A stretch of DNA of 64,000 nucleotides from Balaenoptera acutorostrata (GCF_949987535.1 NC_080064.1:131406708-131470707), one strand, 5' to 3'; numbered from the stretch's first letter, positions 13,501 through 25,754 are shown. Made by a program: numbers and translations. The notes: generated from the letters alone by a model not told the origin.

Positions 13501-14394
13501 TTGCTATAAACTTCCCTCTTAGAACTGCTTTTGCTGTGTCCCATAGGTTTTGGTTCGTCGTGTTTTCATTGTCATTTGTTTCTAAGTATTTTTTGATTTC
13601 CTCTTTGATTTCCTCAGTGATGTCTTGGTTGTTAAATAATGTGTTGTTTAGCCTCCATGTGTTTGTATTTTTACAGATTATTTTCCTGCAATTGATATCT
13701 AGTCTAGCGTTGTGGTCAGAAAATATACTTGATACGATTTCAATTTTCTTAAATTAACAAGGCTTGGTTTTTTTACCCATGATATGATCTATCCTGGAGA
13801 ATGTTCCATGAGCACTTGAGAAGAAAGTGTATTCTGTTGTTTTTGGATGGAATGTCCTATAAATATCAATTAAGTCATCTTGTTTAATGTGTCATTTAAC
13901 TTTGTGTTTCCTTATTAATGTTCTGTTTGGATGATCTGTCCATTGGTGAAAGTGGGGTTTTAAAGTCCCCTACTATGATTTTGTTACTGTCAATTTCCCC
14001 TTTTATAGCTGTTAGCATTTACCTTATTTACTGAGGTGCTCCTATGTTGGGTGCATAAATATTTAGAATTGTTATATCTTCTTTTGGGATTGATCCCTTG
14101 ATCATTATGCAGTGTACTGGTTTGTCTCTTGTAATTTCTTTATTTTAAAGTCTATTTTGTCTGATATGAGAGTTGCTACTCCAGCTTTCTTTTGATTTCC
14201 ATTTGCATGGAATATCTTTTTCTATCCCCTCACTTTCAGTCTGTATGTGTCCCTAGGTCTGAAGTGGGGTCTTGTAGACAACATATATATGGGCCTTGTT
14301 TTTGTATCCATTCAGCCAGTCTACGTCTTTTGGTTGGAGCATTTAATCCATTTACATTTAAGGTAATTATCAATATGTATGTTCCTATTACCAT
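10579..14394 (-). pseudogene. ORF2: L1-D ORF2, decayed endonuclease/reverse transcriptase
   Basis: The start ATG (complement of 14392-14394) and the normal stop (10579-10581) bound a 3.8 kb region of about the expected ORF2 length. Minus-strand pieces can be read in several frames: the EN/RT linker (13104-13349), RT entry motifs such as KSPGPAGFTGE (12798-13022), the FADD segment (12195-12386), the thumb (11779-12035) and the Cys-rich end (10908-11360, [14 protein letters not shown]). Many stops and frameshifts lie between them. It is inactive. Confidence 0.9.
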
Positions 14395-14449
14395 TTTCTT
14401 AATTGTTTTGGGTTTGTTTTGTGAGTCTTTTTCTTCTCGTGTTTCCCAC

Positions 14450-15663
14450 CTAGAGAAGTTTCTTTAGCATTTTTTCTAAAACTGGCTTTGTGGTGCCGAA
14501 TTCTCTTAGCTTTCACTTGTCTGTAAAGATAGTAATTTCTCTGTCTATTCTGAATGGGATTCTTGCTGGGTAGAGTAATCTTGGTTTTAGGTTTTTCCCT
14601 TTCATCACTTTAAATATGTGCTGCCACTCCCTTCTGGCTTGCAGAGTTTCTGCTGAAAGATCAGCTGTTAACTTTATGGGGATTCCCTTGTATGTTATTT
14701 GTTGCTTTTCCCTTGCTGCTTTTAATATTTTTCTTTGTATTTAATTTTTTTTAAAGAAATCTCCATTTTAATTTTTATTTATTTATTTATTTATTTATGG
14801 CTGTGTTGGGTCTTCGTTTCTGGGTGAGGGCTTTCTCTAGTTGTGGCAAGTGGGGGCCACTCTTCATCATGGTGCGTGGGCCTCTCACTATCACGGCCTC
14901 TCTTGTTGCGGAGCACAGGCTCCAGATGCGCAGGCTCAGTAGTTGTGGCTTATGTGCCCAGCCGCTCCACGGCATGTGGTATCTTCCCAGACCAGGGCTC
15001 GAACCCATGTCCCCTGCATTGGCAGGTGGATTCTCAACCACTGTGCCACCCGGGAAGCCCTGTATTTAATTTTTGATAGTTTGATTAATATGTGTCTTGG
15101 CGTGTTTCTCCTTGGATTTATCCTGTATGGGAATCTCTGTGCTTCCTGGACTTGATTATTTCCTTTTCCATAATAGGTAAGTTTTCTAGTATAATCTCTT
15201 CAAATATTTTCTCAGTCCCTTTCTTTTTGTCTTCTTCTTCTGGGACCCCTGTAATTCAAGTGTTGGTGCATTTAATGTTGTCCCAGAGGTCTCTGAGACT
15301 GTCCTCAATTCTTTTCATTCTTTTTTCTTTCTTCTACTCTGCAGTAGTTATTTCCACTATTTTATCTTCCAGGTCACTTATCCGTTCTTCTGCCTCAGTT
15401 ATTGTGCTACTGATCCCTTCTAGAGTATTTTTAATTTCATTTATTGTGTTGTTCATCATTGTTTAGTTGCTCTTTAGTTCTTCTTGGTCCTTGTTAAACG
15501 TTTCTTGTGTTTTCTCCATTCTATTTCCAAGATTTTGGATCATCTTTACTGTCATTACTCTGAATTCTTTTCCAGGTAGACTGCCTATTTCCTCTTCATT
15601 TGTTTGGTCTGGTGCGTTTTTACCTTGCTCTTTCATCTGCTGTGTGTTTCTCTGTCTTCTCAT
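14450..15663 (-). pseudogene. ORF1: L1-D ORF1 interrupted by a SINE
   Basis: The minus-strand ATG at 15663 opens MRRQRNTQQM, the same start as the intact ORF1 at 56192. The first 66 codons (to 15463) are open and include the acidic NEEEIGSLPG segment and the start of the coiled coil. Downstream there are stops, and a 311-bp SINE with its 14-bp duplication splits the reading frame. The ORF1 stop is the complement of 14450-14452. Without the SINE the region is about 890 bp, matching the 894-bp intact gene. Confidence 0.88.
14750..15060 (-). mobile_element. CHR-type tRNA-derived SINE in L1-D ORF1
   Basis: The SINE tail (TTTA units, 14770-14800) is on the left and the tRNA-related head (complement of CCCGGGAAGCCC) on the right, with the B-box complement near 14997-15007. 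Perfect 14-bp flanking repeats TGTATTTAATTTTT (14736-14749 and 15061-15074) prove a target-primed insertion. It belongs to the shorter SINE type shared with the copies at 21315, 31342 and 37862. Confidence 0.93.
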
Positions 15664-16896
15664 TTTGCTTAACTTACTGTGTTTGGGGTCTCCATTTCAC
15701 AGGCTGCAGGTTCTTAGTTCCTGTTGTTTTTTGTGTCTGCCCCCAGTGGCTAAGGCTGGTTCAGTGTGTTGTGTAGGCTTCCTGGTGGAGGGGACTGGTG
15801 CCTGTGTTCTGGTGGATGAGGCTGGATCTTGTTTTTCTGGTGGGCAGGACAGTGTCTAGTGGTGTGTTTTGGGGTGTCTGTGACCTTATTATGATTATAG
15901 GCAGCCTCTCTGCTAATGGGTGTGGTCACGTTCCTGTCTTGCTAGTTGTTTGGCATAGGGTGTCCATCACTGTTGCTTGCTGGTCATTGAGTGGAGCTGG
16001 GTCTTGGCATTTAGATGGAGATCTCTAGGAGTGCTTTTGCCATTTGACACTACATGGAGCCCTGAGGTCTCTGGTAAACCAATGTCCTGAACTCAGCTCT
16101 CCCACCTCAGAGAAACAGGCCTGACACCTGGCCAGAGCACCAAGACCCTTTCCGCCACATGGTTCAGAAGAAAAGGAGAAAAAAAGATAGAAACTAAGAA
16201 ATAAAATAAAATAAAATAAAGTTATTAAAATAAAATAGTAAAATGTAATTATTGAAAAGAAAAAAATTTTTAAAGTAATTAAAAAAAAAAGAAAAAAGAA
16301 CAGAGCAACCAAACCAAAAAACCAATCCACGAATGATAACAAGTGCTAAAAACTATACTAAAACAAACAAACAAACAAAAAACAACAAAAGAAACGGACA
16401 GACGGAACCCTAGGACAAATGGTTAAAACAAAGCTATAGAGACAAAATCACACAAAGAAGCATACAGATACCCACTCACAAAAAAGAAAAAAGAAAAAAA
16501 TATATATATTTCATTGCTCTCAAAGTCCACTCCCTCAATTTTGGGATGATTTGTTGTCTATTCAGGTATTCCACTGATGCAGGGTACATCAAGTTTATTG
16601 TGGAGATTCAATCCGCTGCTCCTGAGGCTGCTGGGAAAAATTTCCCTTTCTCTTCCTTGTTCACACAGCTCCTGGGGTTCAGCTTTGTATTTGGCCCTGC
16701 CTCTGTGTGTAGGTCACCTGAGGCCTTCTATTCTTCACTCAGACATGACGGGGTTAAAGGAGCAGCTGATTTGGGGGCTCTGGCTCACACAGGCCGGGGG
16801 TGGGGGTGGTGGGCGGGGTACCGAATTCGGAGCGAGCCTGAGGCAGCAGAGGCCGGTGTGACGTTGCAACAGCCTGAGGCACTCTGTGTGTTTTCC
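15664..16896 (-). promoter_or_regulatory. L1-D 5'UTR (decayed internal promoter region)
   Basis: This lies upstream of L1-D ORF1 on the minus strand and is colinear with the L1-H 5'UTR. It has the CAACGTCAC segment (near 16858-16870), a GC-rich block, and a long pyrimidine-rich tract that reads as A-rich on the plus strand (16195-16505, with ATAAA and AAAC units). CpGs are fewer than in L1-H. It once contained the internal promoter, but activity cannot be inferred. Confidence 0.7.
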
Positions 16897-17069
16897 CAGC
16901 TCTCTGCATTGTGACCACGTAGAGGGGTGGGTTAGGGAGGGTGAGAGGGAGACACAAGAGAGAGGGGATTTGGGGATGTGTATACGTTTGGCTGATTCAC
17001 TTTGTTATACAGCAGAAGCTAATGAACCATTGTAGAGCAATTATACTCCAATAAAGATGTTGAAAAAAA
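16897..17069 (+). mobile_element. L1-C, right part (end of 3'UTR and poly(A))
   Basis: From 16897 the sequence continues the L1 3'UTR exactly where L1-C broke off at 10206 (TTGTGACCAC, then the G-rich block). It reaches AATAAA (about 17050) and a short A-tail at 17063-17069. The flanks of the 6.7 kb L1-D insertion are CAGCTGGCTGC (10196-10206) and CAGCTCTCTGC (16897-16907), a target-site duplication matching at 9 of 11 bases. Confidence 0.88.
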
Positions 17070-17693
17070 TATGAGACGCAAATATGACAAATATTAAAGT
17101 TTGACAAAAGCTGGGTGGCAAGCACAGTATGTTCAAGATACTGATCTCTGTACTTTTCTGTGCTTATTATATTTCAAAATTTGTTAAATGTGGGAAAAAA
17201 TAATGGGCATGTATATCTTACAACCTCAGTAGGGGGACATGCAAGATTGTGGTGGGTGTGTTTGTGTAATCCTAGACTTTGCTCTAGCCAAGAAGGGAGG
17301 AAAGATGCTATAATACATTTTTAAGAAGAGTTTTTAAAAAATCCTACATAGAAATTATCTCACCCAATCAAGCTTCTAGGCATGGAAGAGGCAATGCCCC
17401 TTAAAGATTTATATCAAAAATATTTTCCTTGGTTTTTTACTGTAAACCTAAATTTCTGCCTTTACTGTTTGGGTTTCCAGGAGTCTCCCATTATCTGGGC
17501 TGTATGAAGTAACCCATACCTTGAAGTTATTATTAGCCATTATAACTCCTGCATGGTGTTGAAAGCATAGGGCATAGTTTTGATGTATGTGATGGGGGCA
17601 GTGGAGAAGTATGTGTGTGTGGTATGGGAATCCTGTTGCAGAATAGCAAACACTGATGGGAACTCTACAGAGGGGAATTTTAGGGGATAACAT
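17070..17693. other. Unique sequence, no gene seen
   Basis: Sequence after the L1-C tail with ordinary AT-rich composition. I see no coding frame, RNA gene or recognisable repeat. Confidence 0.5.
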
Positions 17694-17870
17694 GATGTAA
17701 TGGGAAAAGCATGGACCTTGTTTCCAGTCTCTACTAACTTATTTTCAGTGTAATCTTGGAAAGTTATTTATCCCCTATGAGCCTTTTCTCTTTGTTTGTA
17801 AAATGATACCTACACCATTGGTTGGTGGAGGGATTAAACAAGGCAACACACATGAAGGATTAACATACTA
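17694..17870 (+). repeat. MIR SINE remnant
   Basis: It shows the MIR order of features: AATGGGAAAAGCATGGACC, the core AATCTTGGAAAGTTAT, then GAGCCTTTTCTC, TTGTAAAATGATACCTAC and a GGATTAAAC segment. Divergence is strong, as expected for an ancient SINE. Confidence 0.65.
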
Positions 17871-20585
17871 CTTGAATCACATTGTAGATTTCCTTTTTCT
17901 TCCATACTTCCAAGGGACAGCTCAGATTCAATGGAGAGAGTCATGATTTGTAGGTTAGGAGGCCCAGACTCTCTGTGTGGCAACATAGCAGAAGGAATTC
18001 AAAGATGAGAGAAGTGTGGTAACCAATGAGAGAAGGAAAAACATGGAAAGGAAAGGAGGGAGTGTATAGAATGTGTGTGACTGCCCTACTTTTCCCAGAA
18101 GTATATGCAAGACGTTTCTCCTGTTGTCTAGCTACTCTTAAAATTGAAGTTGGCTTCCCCCACCTCCTTTGGGTACAAAAATGAAACTCAAAGTTTAGAA
18201 GCCTCTTTTCCCCACCCCTTTGGAAATTCTACAGAACAGTGAGTGAGTTCCGATGAATTTCTTTTTTCTCTTTTGTAACACAAAATAGCCCAGCCCCAAA
18301 GTAGCAGTGCACAGAGCTAATTTTTGAGTGAAGACAAAGTTCCCAAAGTATTTTGCTTCCATTCCCATTCCCTACTGCTTCTTGTCTGTGCAATGCCCCT
18401 TTTTGTCAGGAATGGAGTGTTTGATGCCGGTTAGCTGTGAACAACTTGTCTCATCCTGGACAGCACTCCCTATTCCTCCTGAGCTCCAAACTTTCCATTC
18501 TTGTCTCCAGGTGAGTTTTCAAAGAGTTTTCTTGAAGTTAACTATTTTTGTGTCAGTGAGGAAAACAGCAGTCACCGTGGATGCCTAAGAATGATTATAA
18601 AATTGTCCTTCTTCAAGCTTCAAAAAAATGAAGTCTGGGGCTTTCTCCCAAGTGCCCCTGCTGTCTCTATCACTAGGTACCTAACTCAGCCCCTGCCCTC
18701 CCAGGGAAAAAATGAACCTCCTTCCCCATATCAGCCCAACACCATATAAATTGCTGATGGTCAGGTGGGATTAAAAATATACTGCAAATACGCTGTTGAC
18801 AAGAGATGCACAAAACACTAGGATGGAAATTTGAAGAAAATATAAATCAGTTGAGTATTAGGCCAAAAAACCTGGTGTATACATATTAATGACAGATAAT
18901 ACAGACTTTGAGGCCAAGAGCACTATTAGGGATAGGGAGAATCATCACATCATGGTCAAAGAACAACATGAAAACTTAACAATGTAAAATAACACTTAAC
19001 AACATTTAATGACACAGCCTTAAAATTTATAATCCATACATTGACAGAATTACAAAAAGTAATTTAGAAATTCACAATACCAATTGGAAATTTTAACATA
19101 CTTCTCTCAGTAAATGATAAAGACTGAAAATTAGAAAGCTTATAGAAGAGTTGAACAAGACAATTTACAAGCTTCATCTTTATACATATTGATAATATAA
19201 GATAGATTTTAAATATCAAAGAACTCATATAAACTACCTTTTTATTGTAAATTAATTAAATGCTATATCATTAGCAAAAGAAATATAATGGGGAAAATAT
19301 TATAGGCCATTTTTGAAATTCATAGACAGCAGACAGTATTCCAGAAGAGTAGGCTCAGGAAGATATTTCAACATTTTAAGGAAGGGAGATAACAGGCATT
19401 ATACCTATATGGGTATAGGGAATAAGCCCTACAACCAGTCAAAGGTCCTGTTAGTTGGGCTCCTGGAGACATCAGAGCAATTGAACCTTGTACTGATCCC
19501 ACTGTACTGAGTTCAGGAACATACCTGGACTAAACTCATGTTGGCCTACAGGGGTTGAGGGAGATGCTTGAATGTACTATATTGAACTGCTGTCAGTAAT
19601 AATATTATATAACGATAAGTTTGATGATCTCAGGCATATATTCCAACTAGCCTACGCTCAGACTTCCTCTGGCCTGTATAAGACTGAGAATGCTGGGTTT
19701 CCTGAACAGTGATATTATCCTTATTCACTTAGACATTATAATCCATAACTGCAGGATTTTAGGGTGTGGAAATTTGCCCTTCCATCTGTCCTGGAAAATG
19801 TGCTGTGTAACCTGACATCGCTAACTTCCTTAAGGATCCTTTAGAAAAATGAATCCAGCTTGATTTCCTAGAGCAATGTCTGTGTTTGATATTTTGTCAG
19901 TTTAAGCCCCCTAATAAGACTTATTAAGTCCTGTTTGACTTTGCTTCCCAGAAAACTACTGAGTGAATGCTTTTTGAGAAAAAGAAAAAAAGAGAGAGTA
20001 TGGCCACAAGAGGATAGGATGCAGTCATATACTTTATGCTTCTTTAAATAGGCAGGATTTGTAGACTGGTAGTTTGGGATATTCCAAAGTACTTGTTCAT
20101 CTTCATTTCTGGAAGGCTTTTAAAAATTAGGAAACTTATTATGGCAGGGCTTCTATACCTTTCACCTGATGACTTTATCCTCAGACTGGTAGCTAGAAAG
20201 TTGAAAATGTCCCAGAGAATTTTTGAGTAAGTTTCTCATTTTTCAACAGAAAAATATAAAGAAATAAGAGATAGTGATATAGTACAGTTGGATATAATTT
20301 TTGACTGGCTGAATAATTGTATCCAAAGATTGTGTTTTTTTCATTAGCACACTTCAGAAATTTGTTGCGGGTCCACCTTTGCTCAATATATTAAACAATT
20401 ACTAGTATAAAGGCAAGAAAATTGTTATGCTGATCAAAATTTCAAATAACCTAAGCCTTGAAAGAATAGCTAATACACTTGAGTCACAGGATTAATTTCA
20501 AGATGGATTCATTTCAATATTAGATAATGGATTAGTAGGCTCCTAATTTCAAGAAAAAAACCCCTACCTAAAGCAACATTTTTCT
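17871..20585. other. Unique AT-rich sequence, no gene seen
   Basis: Open frames up to 86 codons (18328-18588) show no known domain, and there is no splice or Kozak context I would trust. The 18841-19300 part is especially AT-rich. No repeat family was recognised with confidence. Confidence 0.5.
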
Positions 20586-21297
20586 TTAGTCTGATTTCCA
20601 CTACACACCCCTTAGAATGGTTAAAATTAAAGAGATTGTCAACATCAACTGTTGGTGAGGATGTGGAGCAACTGGAAATCTTACACATTGCTGGTGGAAG
20701 TGAAAAATGATATAATCACTTTAGAGAACAGTTTGTCAGTTTCTTTTCATGATGAAAATATAATTACCATAAGACCAAAAAATTCCACTACTAGCTATTT
20801 ATCCAGGAGAAAAGAAATATATGTAAAGACCTATACACAAATGTTTATAACTGTTTTGTTCATAGTAACCCCAAATGGAAATAACTTAAATGTTCACAAT
20901 AAATGGATAAACAAACATATGTGTGGTATATTTATACAATTAAGTACTACTCAGTGACGAGAAGAAACAAACTATTGATTCATGCAACAACATGGATGAA
21001 TACCAAAAACATTACGTTGAGTGCAAGAAGATGGAGACAAAGTATATATGTATGATTCCATTAAATGACACTCTAGAAAAGACAAATCTAATCTATAGGA
21101 ATAGAAATTCAGTGGGTTGCCTAGGGCTGGGTTTGGGAGGACTGATTGCAAAGGTTACAAGGGATCTTCCTGAGGGATGGAACAGTCCTCTACCCTGACT
21201 GGGGTGATGGCTCCATGACGGCACACATTTGTTAAAACTCATCAAACCATAGTCATAAACTATGTATTTGTATGTAAATTATGCTTCAAAAAAGATT
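20586..21297 (+). mobile_element. Ancient L1M 3' fragment
   Basis: The left part is a decayed ORF2 C-terminus (frame 20652-20957 is recognisable by position: GTGGAGCAACTGGAA, AATGGATAAACAAA, TACTACTCAGTG, ACATGGATGAATACC). The right part resembles an L1M 3'UTR (GGGATCTTCCTGAGGGATGG, ACTGGGGTGATGGCT). It is much more diverged than the other L1s and belongs to an old mammalian L1M subfamily. Confidence 0.8.
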
Positions 21298-21314
21298 AAA
21301 AAATAGTATGATTG

Positions 21315-21601
21315 GGTTTCCCTGGTGGCGCAGTGGTTGAGAATCTGCCTGCCAATGCAGGGGACACGGGTTCGAGCCCTGGTCTGGGAAGATCCCACAT
21401 GCGGCGGAGCAACTAGGCCCGTGAGCCACAACTACTGAGCCTGCGCGTCTGGAGCCTGTGCTCCGCAACAAGAGAGGTCGCGATAATGAGAGGCCCGCGC
21501 ACCGCGATGAAGAGTGGCCCCCACTTGCCGCAACTAGAGAAAGCCCTCGCACAGAAACTAAGACCCAACACAGCCATAAATAAAATAAATAAATAAATTA
21601 A
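21315..21601 (+). mobile_element. CHR-type tRNA-derived SINE, sense orientation
   Basis: The head GGTTTCCCTGG is followed by a pol III A-box-like TGGCGCAGTGG (21326-21336) and a B-box GGTTCGAGCCC (about 21369-21379). A CG-rich body and a TAAA-unit tail follow. Perfect 17-bp flanking repeats (21298-21314 and 21602-21618) mark the insertion. CpG sites in the body are still frequent, so this copy is fairly young. Confidence 0.95.
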
Positions 21602-21618
21602 AAAAAATAGTATGATTG

Positions 21619-24600
21619 TAGAACTCTAAGAAAATGTTGGAGATATCAATAAATCATGCAGCAGAAGAAGCTCCTTGAATGACTGTGTGATGAAAAGTTT
21701 AAGTTGCAGGAAGGGGGATCTAAGAACAGTTGTTAATCAATGGCTTGAGCTGCAGAGCAATGAACAAACTTTTGGTATGTGTTAGTTAATTCAATTAATT
21801 GGGCATCCATACCAAAAAAAAATTCCCATTGTGACTTCAGAGAATATTATGTATTCAGAATTGCTCTGAAGGCATAAAGGACTAGGGTCTGCAGACAAGC
21901 AATGACAACTATTATCATGATCATAATTATTATTTTTGATTATATTTGTACTTCCCTTGGTGAATAATATATCTATACATTCACATGAAAGTTTCCTGAA
22001 ACTTAAACACAATCTACTGTTGGAAGATAATAATGTTGGTACCAAATACAAACTGAACATGATTTTCCAATATGAGATAGTGTGCTTCCATTTCACGTGA
22101 ATGTAAATCATTTTGTAATTCACAGAAGAAGGATAAGGAGAATCCAAGGTGTTACTTTAAACAATCAAAATTCAAAGATGAACATCAAGCTATGAATATG
22201 AAAGCCCTGACGGTAACTTAGGTAAAACCACAGACTGATCCTTAATGCTAAAATTTTCTCTGCTGAGACACAGTCGGGTTGGTTCTAGGAGCAAAAGCCT
22301 AAATCAAGAAGAATTATATATTGTACTCTCTCCAGATGGAGGCTTACCAATTTGGGTAATGGAAAAGTGACTTCTACATTTCATTCCAATTTTGAATTAG
22401 GTATCTATATGATGATAATATTAAAATACACTTTTTAATAGTGTTATGACATATTTTCAATGCCTGAGTGGCATGGCACAAATATGAGTAAGATGCCAGC
22501 AAGATGCCAGCTTCTGGTTAGCTAGCTGTTCTTTGGGTACACTGTGGAGTATGCCAGCTTTCAAGTTTGTTTGAGTTTCCAAACCTTTTGTGGCAAAGTT
22601 AGACTCAAAAAGGAGAAAAAACAACCCTCACATATTTTGCTTGCTGGGCAGTCCTATCACATAGATTCAGAATAAAATCGTTAGTGTTGATGAATTTTCC
22701 TAGTTATGCTTGAGAACTTAACACACAGTTTTGAGAGTTGCTTCATGTTGCACTGTCTAGCTTGAACTCTAAAAATTGTTCAGTTGCTAAACCAAACATG
22801 CCCCAGGTTTGCCAAGGAAAATAATCTATTTTCCTATTTCCCGTGCTCCATCAGGGTACAAAACACAGAATAAGCCAAAATTTCTCCACAGTGGGCTTGC
22901 AGTCTTAAGGAGACCATTATTTTCAATGCAGAAAGTCAAATATTTTTTCCAGAACCAATTTTCTTGCTGACCACACTGAGCATTGAGAAATCAGTGAGCG
23001 CCTTCTTGGGAAAAATTGAATTGAAGAAGGAATTTGGCTTTAGAAAACAGGAAGTGGGTTTCTATTACTGTATAAGGCCAAGATAGAAGGACTTCTAGAC
23101 CACATTGTCAAAGGTGTGTGAATAATCTCTAGAGGCAGTGACTATTCCTTTTGATACTTACCTAAACCAAAGCAAGGTTTATCCATTACTCCTCATTTAA
23201 TGACAAAGCTAGGATAATACTGATGGACTTTTCTTTCTTTTCAAGGAGGAGGAGATCAAGTTGGGAAAGTCCAACTCAACACTTTTAAGAAGTCTTTAGT
23301 ACAAACATATTTCATCCATTAGGTTAATGTTTTTCTCAGGCTTGTCCAGGAATAAATCCCAATTTTCTCCCCTTAACATCCCAAAGACACAGCTGATTTG
23401 TTTTTAGTTGGGGCAATGAAATGTTTAAATGGGAAACATATGTCCATTTGGTCTGGAGAGGACAAGCTAGGAGCTTCTTGTTTACGAGGCCCCCACTCAG
23501 CAATAATCTGACAGCCACAGAAAGACTAAACAAGTAACTAGCAATTAACCCCTAAATAATAGTTCTTCTTGGGAATGATAGTGGATTTTAAATCCATGTA
23601 GAACACTCAGTACCTAATTCAAGGTTTAAAAGGCTCTTTATTTCAAAAAGGAGGAAATTCTGTTATAAATCTTACTTCATTGTTGCCCTTCTCTTTCTTG
23701 GAACACAAATAATTTGACCTAACCTTTCCACCCTAATGCTCATGATCCCAATCCCTGCATCCTAGGTAGTGTTTCCACGTGGATATTTCTTTCCAGCCTT
23801 TCTTTTACCTTTATAGTCTTTTCTAAATTCTGAATCCCAAACACAATCTGGGAAATGGGAAGAAAAATACTATCTCCTGAGAGAATTACACTGAATAAAC
23901 AACATAGAGAAGTTGCTGAATCAAAGGAATCTCAGGAGATTGTGACATGCGGAGTGGAAGTTTAAGGTCAGCATTTTTGGTACCAGGACAGGAACACGTA
24001 GGTGAGATCACAGTCTAATCAGTCTTCCAAGTAGCTGTTACCATGGCTCTGTGTGCTGTTAAGAGTGAGTCTTTCTTGCAAATAAAATAAATATAGTAAG
24101 TTTAATCACATGGAATATTTTATACAACTGCTATGAGTAGTGTTTCTGGAAATAACAGGTTTTAGAAACAAAATAAGTCCTTAAATTGATAACGTTGACA
24201 TGTGATTTTGTATACTGCCATTAACCTTGTTAGAAGATGTAAATGTTACATTATTTAAATCCCACCCGATAATGTTTTCTGGTGTTTTCCAGTGTTTGTA
24301 TATTTGCTATAGACTGTAGTTTATTTTAGTACTGTTAAAATATCTATGATTTATTAATAATGACCATTAATAAAGTCATAATTAATAATTAATGTATTTA
24401 TAAACAAACGTGTTTTAGATATCCATAATAAGAAGTAAAGAGCGTACAGAGTATTGAAAGTATTTTAAGAATAACTTATGACTTTGCCAATTCTCAAGAA
24501 TTCCCAGGAATTCTGATTTCTTGTTCCCAAATCCTAAGATTAATACTTGTCGGGAATTTGAAGCACTAGTCCTTGGTGAACCTAGGAGGAAACATCATTC

Positions 24601-24654
24601 GTGAATAGAATACCAAATTCCAGTATTCAGTGCCTTAACAAAGAGTGGTGAAAA
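21619..24654. other. Unique AT-rich sequence, no gene seen
   Basis: No coding frame longer than 118 codons, and none with family features. A short tandem AAGATGCCAGC doublet lies near 22490-22512. 24250-24430 is very AT-rich with TTAATAA words. I see nothing functional. Confidence 0.5.
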
Positions 24655-24840
24655 TGTTTTGAACTTGGGAATTAGAAGAACTAGATTAAGAACCTTCTTT
24701 CAGAGACTTGTCCTCTAGACAGCCTTGGGCAAGCCACTGGCAATATGGAAATACTAATGCTTTACTGGGTTGTTGATGAGCTCAAATAAGGTTAAGAATT
24801 TCACTTTGCACCCTTTTACGCACTTCAGATAAATTCAGGC
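24655..24840 (+). repeat. Probable MIR remnant
   Basis: AGCCTTGGGCAAGCCAC and the following TTACTGGGTTGTTGATGAG match the core and the 3' part of MIR by eye. The ends are uncertain. Confidence 0.55.
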
Positions 24841-25181
24841 AATTATCTCAAATAATCTTGCTAAAATTTGCGTGCCCACTATAAAATGGGGAAGACCCAA
24901 AACTGGGCTGGAAGACTGACTGGGAAATTGGTAGAAAGAGCTTTGTGGCTAGTTCCAAGTATTCTGCTCCTAATAGTCTTCTCCATCTGCAAAATAGGAT
25001 CAGGAATGGGTGTGGTGAACGGCTGATGGATTTTGAGATCCTGGAGATTTCTGCTGACTGCCTCCAGCAAGGCTCCAGATTCAGTGTCCTTCCTTTTTCA
25101 ATACTAGAAAAAGTCTAATGGGAAAAACACAAAAAAGGAATCAGCCTGAGCAAAAATATCAAAGATCAAATGTGACCCAAG

Positions 25182-25294
25182 AGACTGAAATGTACACACT
25201 GCTATATTTAAAATAGATAACCAACAGGGACCTACTGTATAGCACAGGGAACTCTGCTCAGTATTCTGTCATAACGTTTAAAAATAAAGAAAAA
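25182..25294 (+). mobile_element. Very short 5'-truncated L1 3'UTR insertion
   Basis: About 113 bp of L1 3'UTR (AACAGGGACCTACTGTATAG, CACAGGGAACTCTGC) with an A-rich end. It is flanked by perfect 14-bp repeats AAATGTGACCCAAG at 25168-25181 and 25295-25308. The 3'UTR is of another type than L1-A or L1-H. Confidence 0.88.
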
Positions 25295-25754
25295 AAATGT
25301 GACCCAAGAATGCTACCCAAATATTTAAGGTCATTAGGACACCTTAATCAACCAGTTTTTCCACTGTTTCCAACTTCAATCATTTAAGTACTATATTATA
25401 CTTTCTACAACATCTGCATACCATCCGTACTCATTTCTTTAATATTTTTCTTTAATTTGGTCCATTTTTAACTTAGTCTTGTCCCAAACAATAATAAACA
25501 TGAAATTATTGATTGATGTGCAAATTTTATTTCCCTAAAACACATTTGCATAACTATTACATATATCATAACACATTGGTACATAACTATTATGGTAAAC
25601 AAATGTCCATCTGTGTACCATTTCAAATCATATTGCCTACCACTGGACCACAATTTGAGAAAGAGTTCTACAGACCATTTTCACTAAGTTTACTAACAAA
25701 GCCTGAGGAAAGGCATTTTGTCTTAAGTGAGTAAATGGAAACAGACCTGTGAAG

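Larger units (their letters stand above)
10207..16896 (-). mobile_element. L1-D: near-complete LINE-1, reverse orientation, inserted into L1-C
   Basis: A poly(T) at 10207-10221 is the reversed poly(A). Going leftward on the minus strand from 16896 the order is: 5'UTR (15664-16896), ORF1 (14450-15663), spacer, ORF2 (10579-14394), 3'UTR (10222-10578). A SINE sits in ORF1 (14750-15060). The 5' end lacks the monomer region seen in L1-H and starts within the part just upstream of the TGCAACGTCAC segment, so it is 5'-truncated or belongs to an older promoter type. Confidence 0.93.

Noticed and set aside
15467..15859. 130-codon plus-strand frame, Cys/Leu/Ser-rich, looks membrane-like
   Set aside because: It is the antisense of L1-D ORF1 and 5'UTR; no independent support.
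20652..20957. 101-codon frame as a possible small gene
   Set aside because: It is the decayed ORF2 end of an ancient L1M; the flanks continue as L1M sequence.
21326..21379. A/B-box pair as a tRNA gene
   Set aside because: The boxes belong to a SINE head: the tRNA cloverleaf is not completed and the unit is flanked by a target-site duplication with a TAAA tail.
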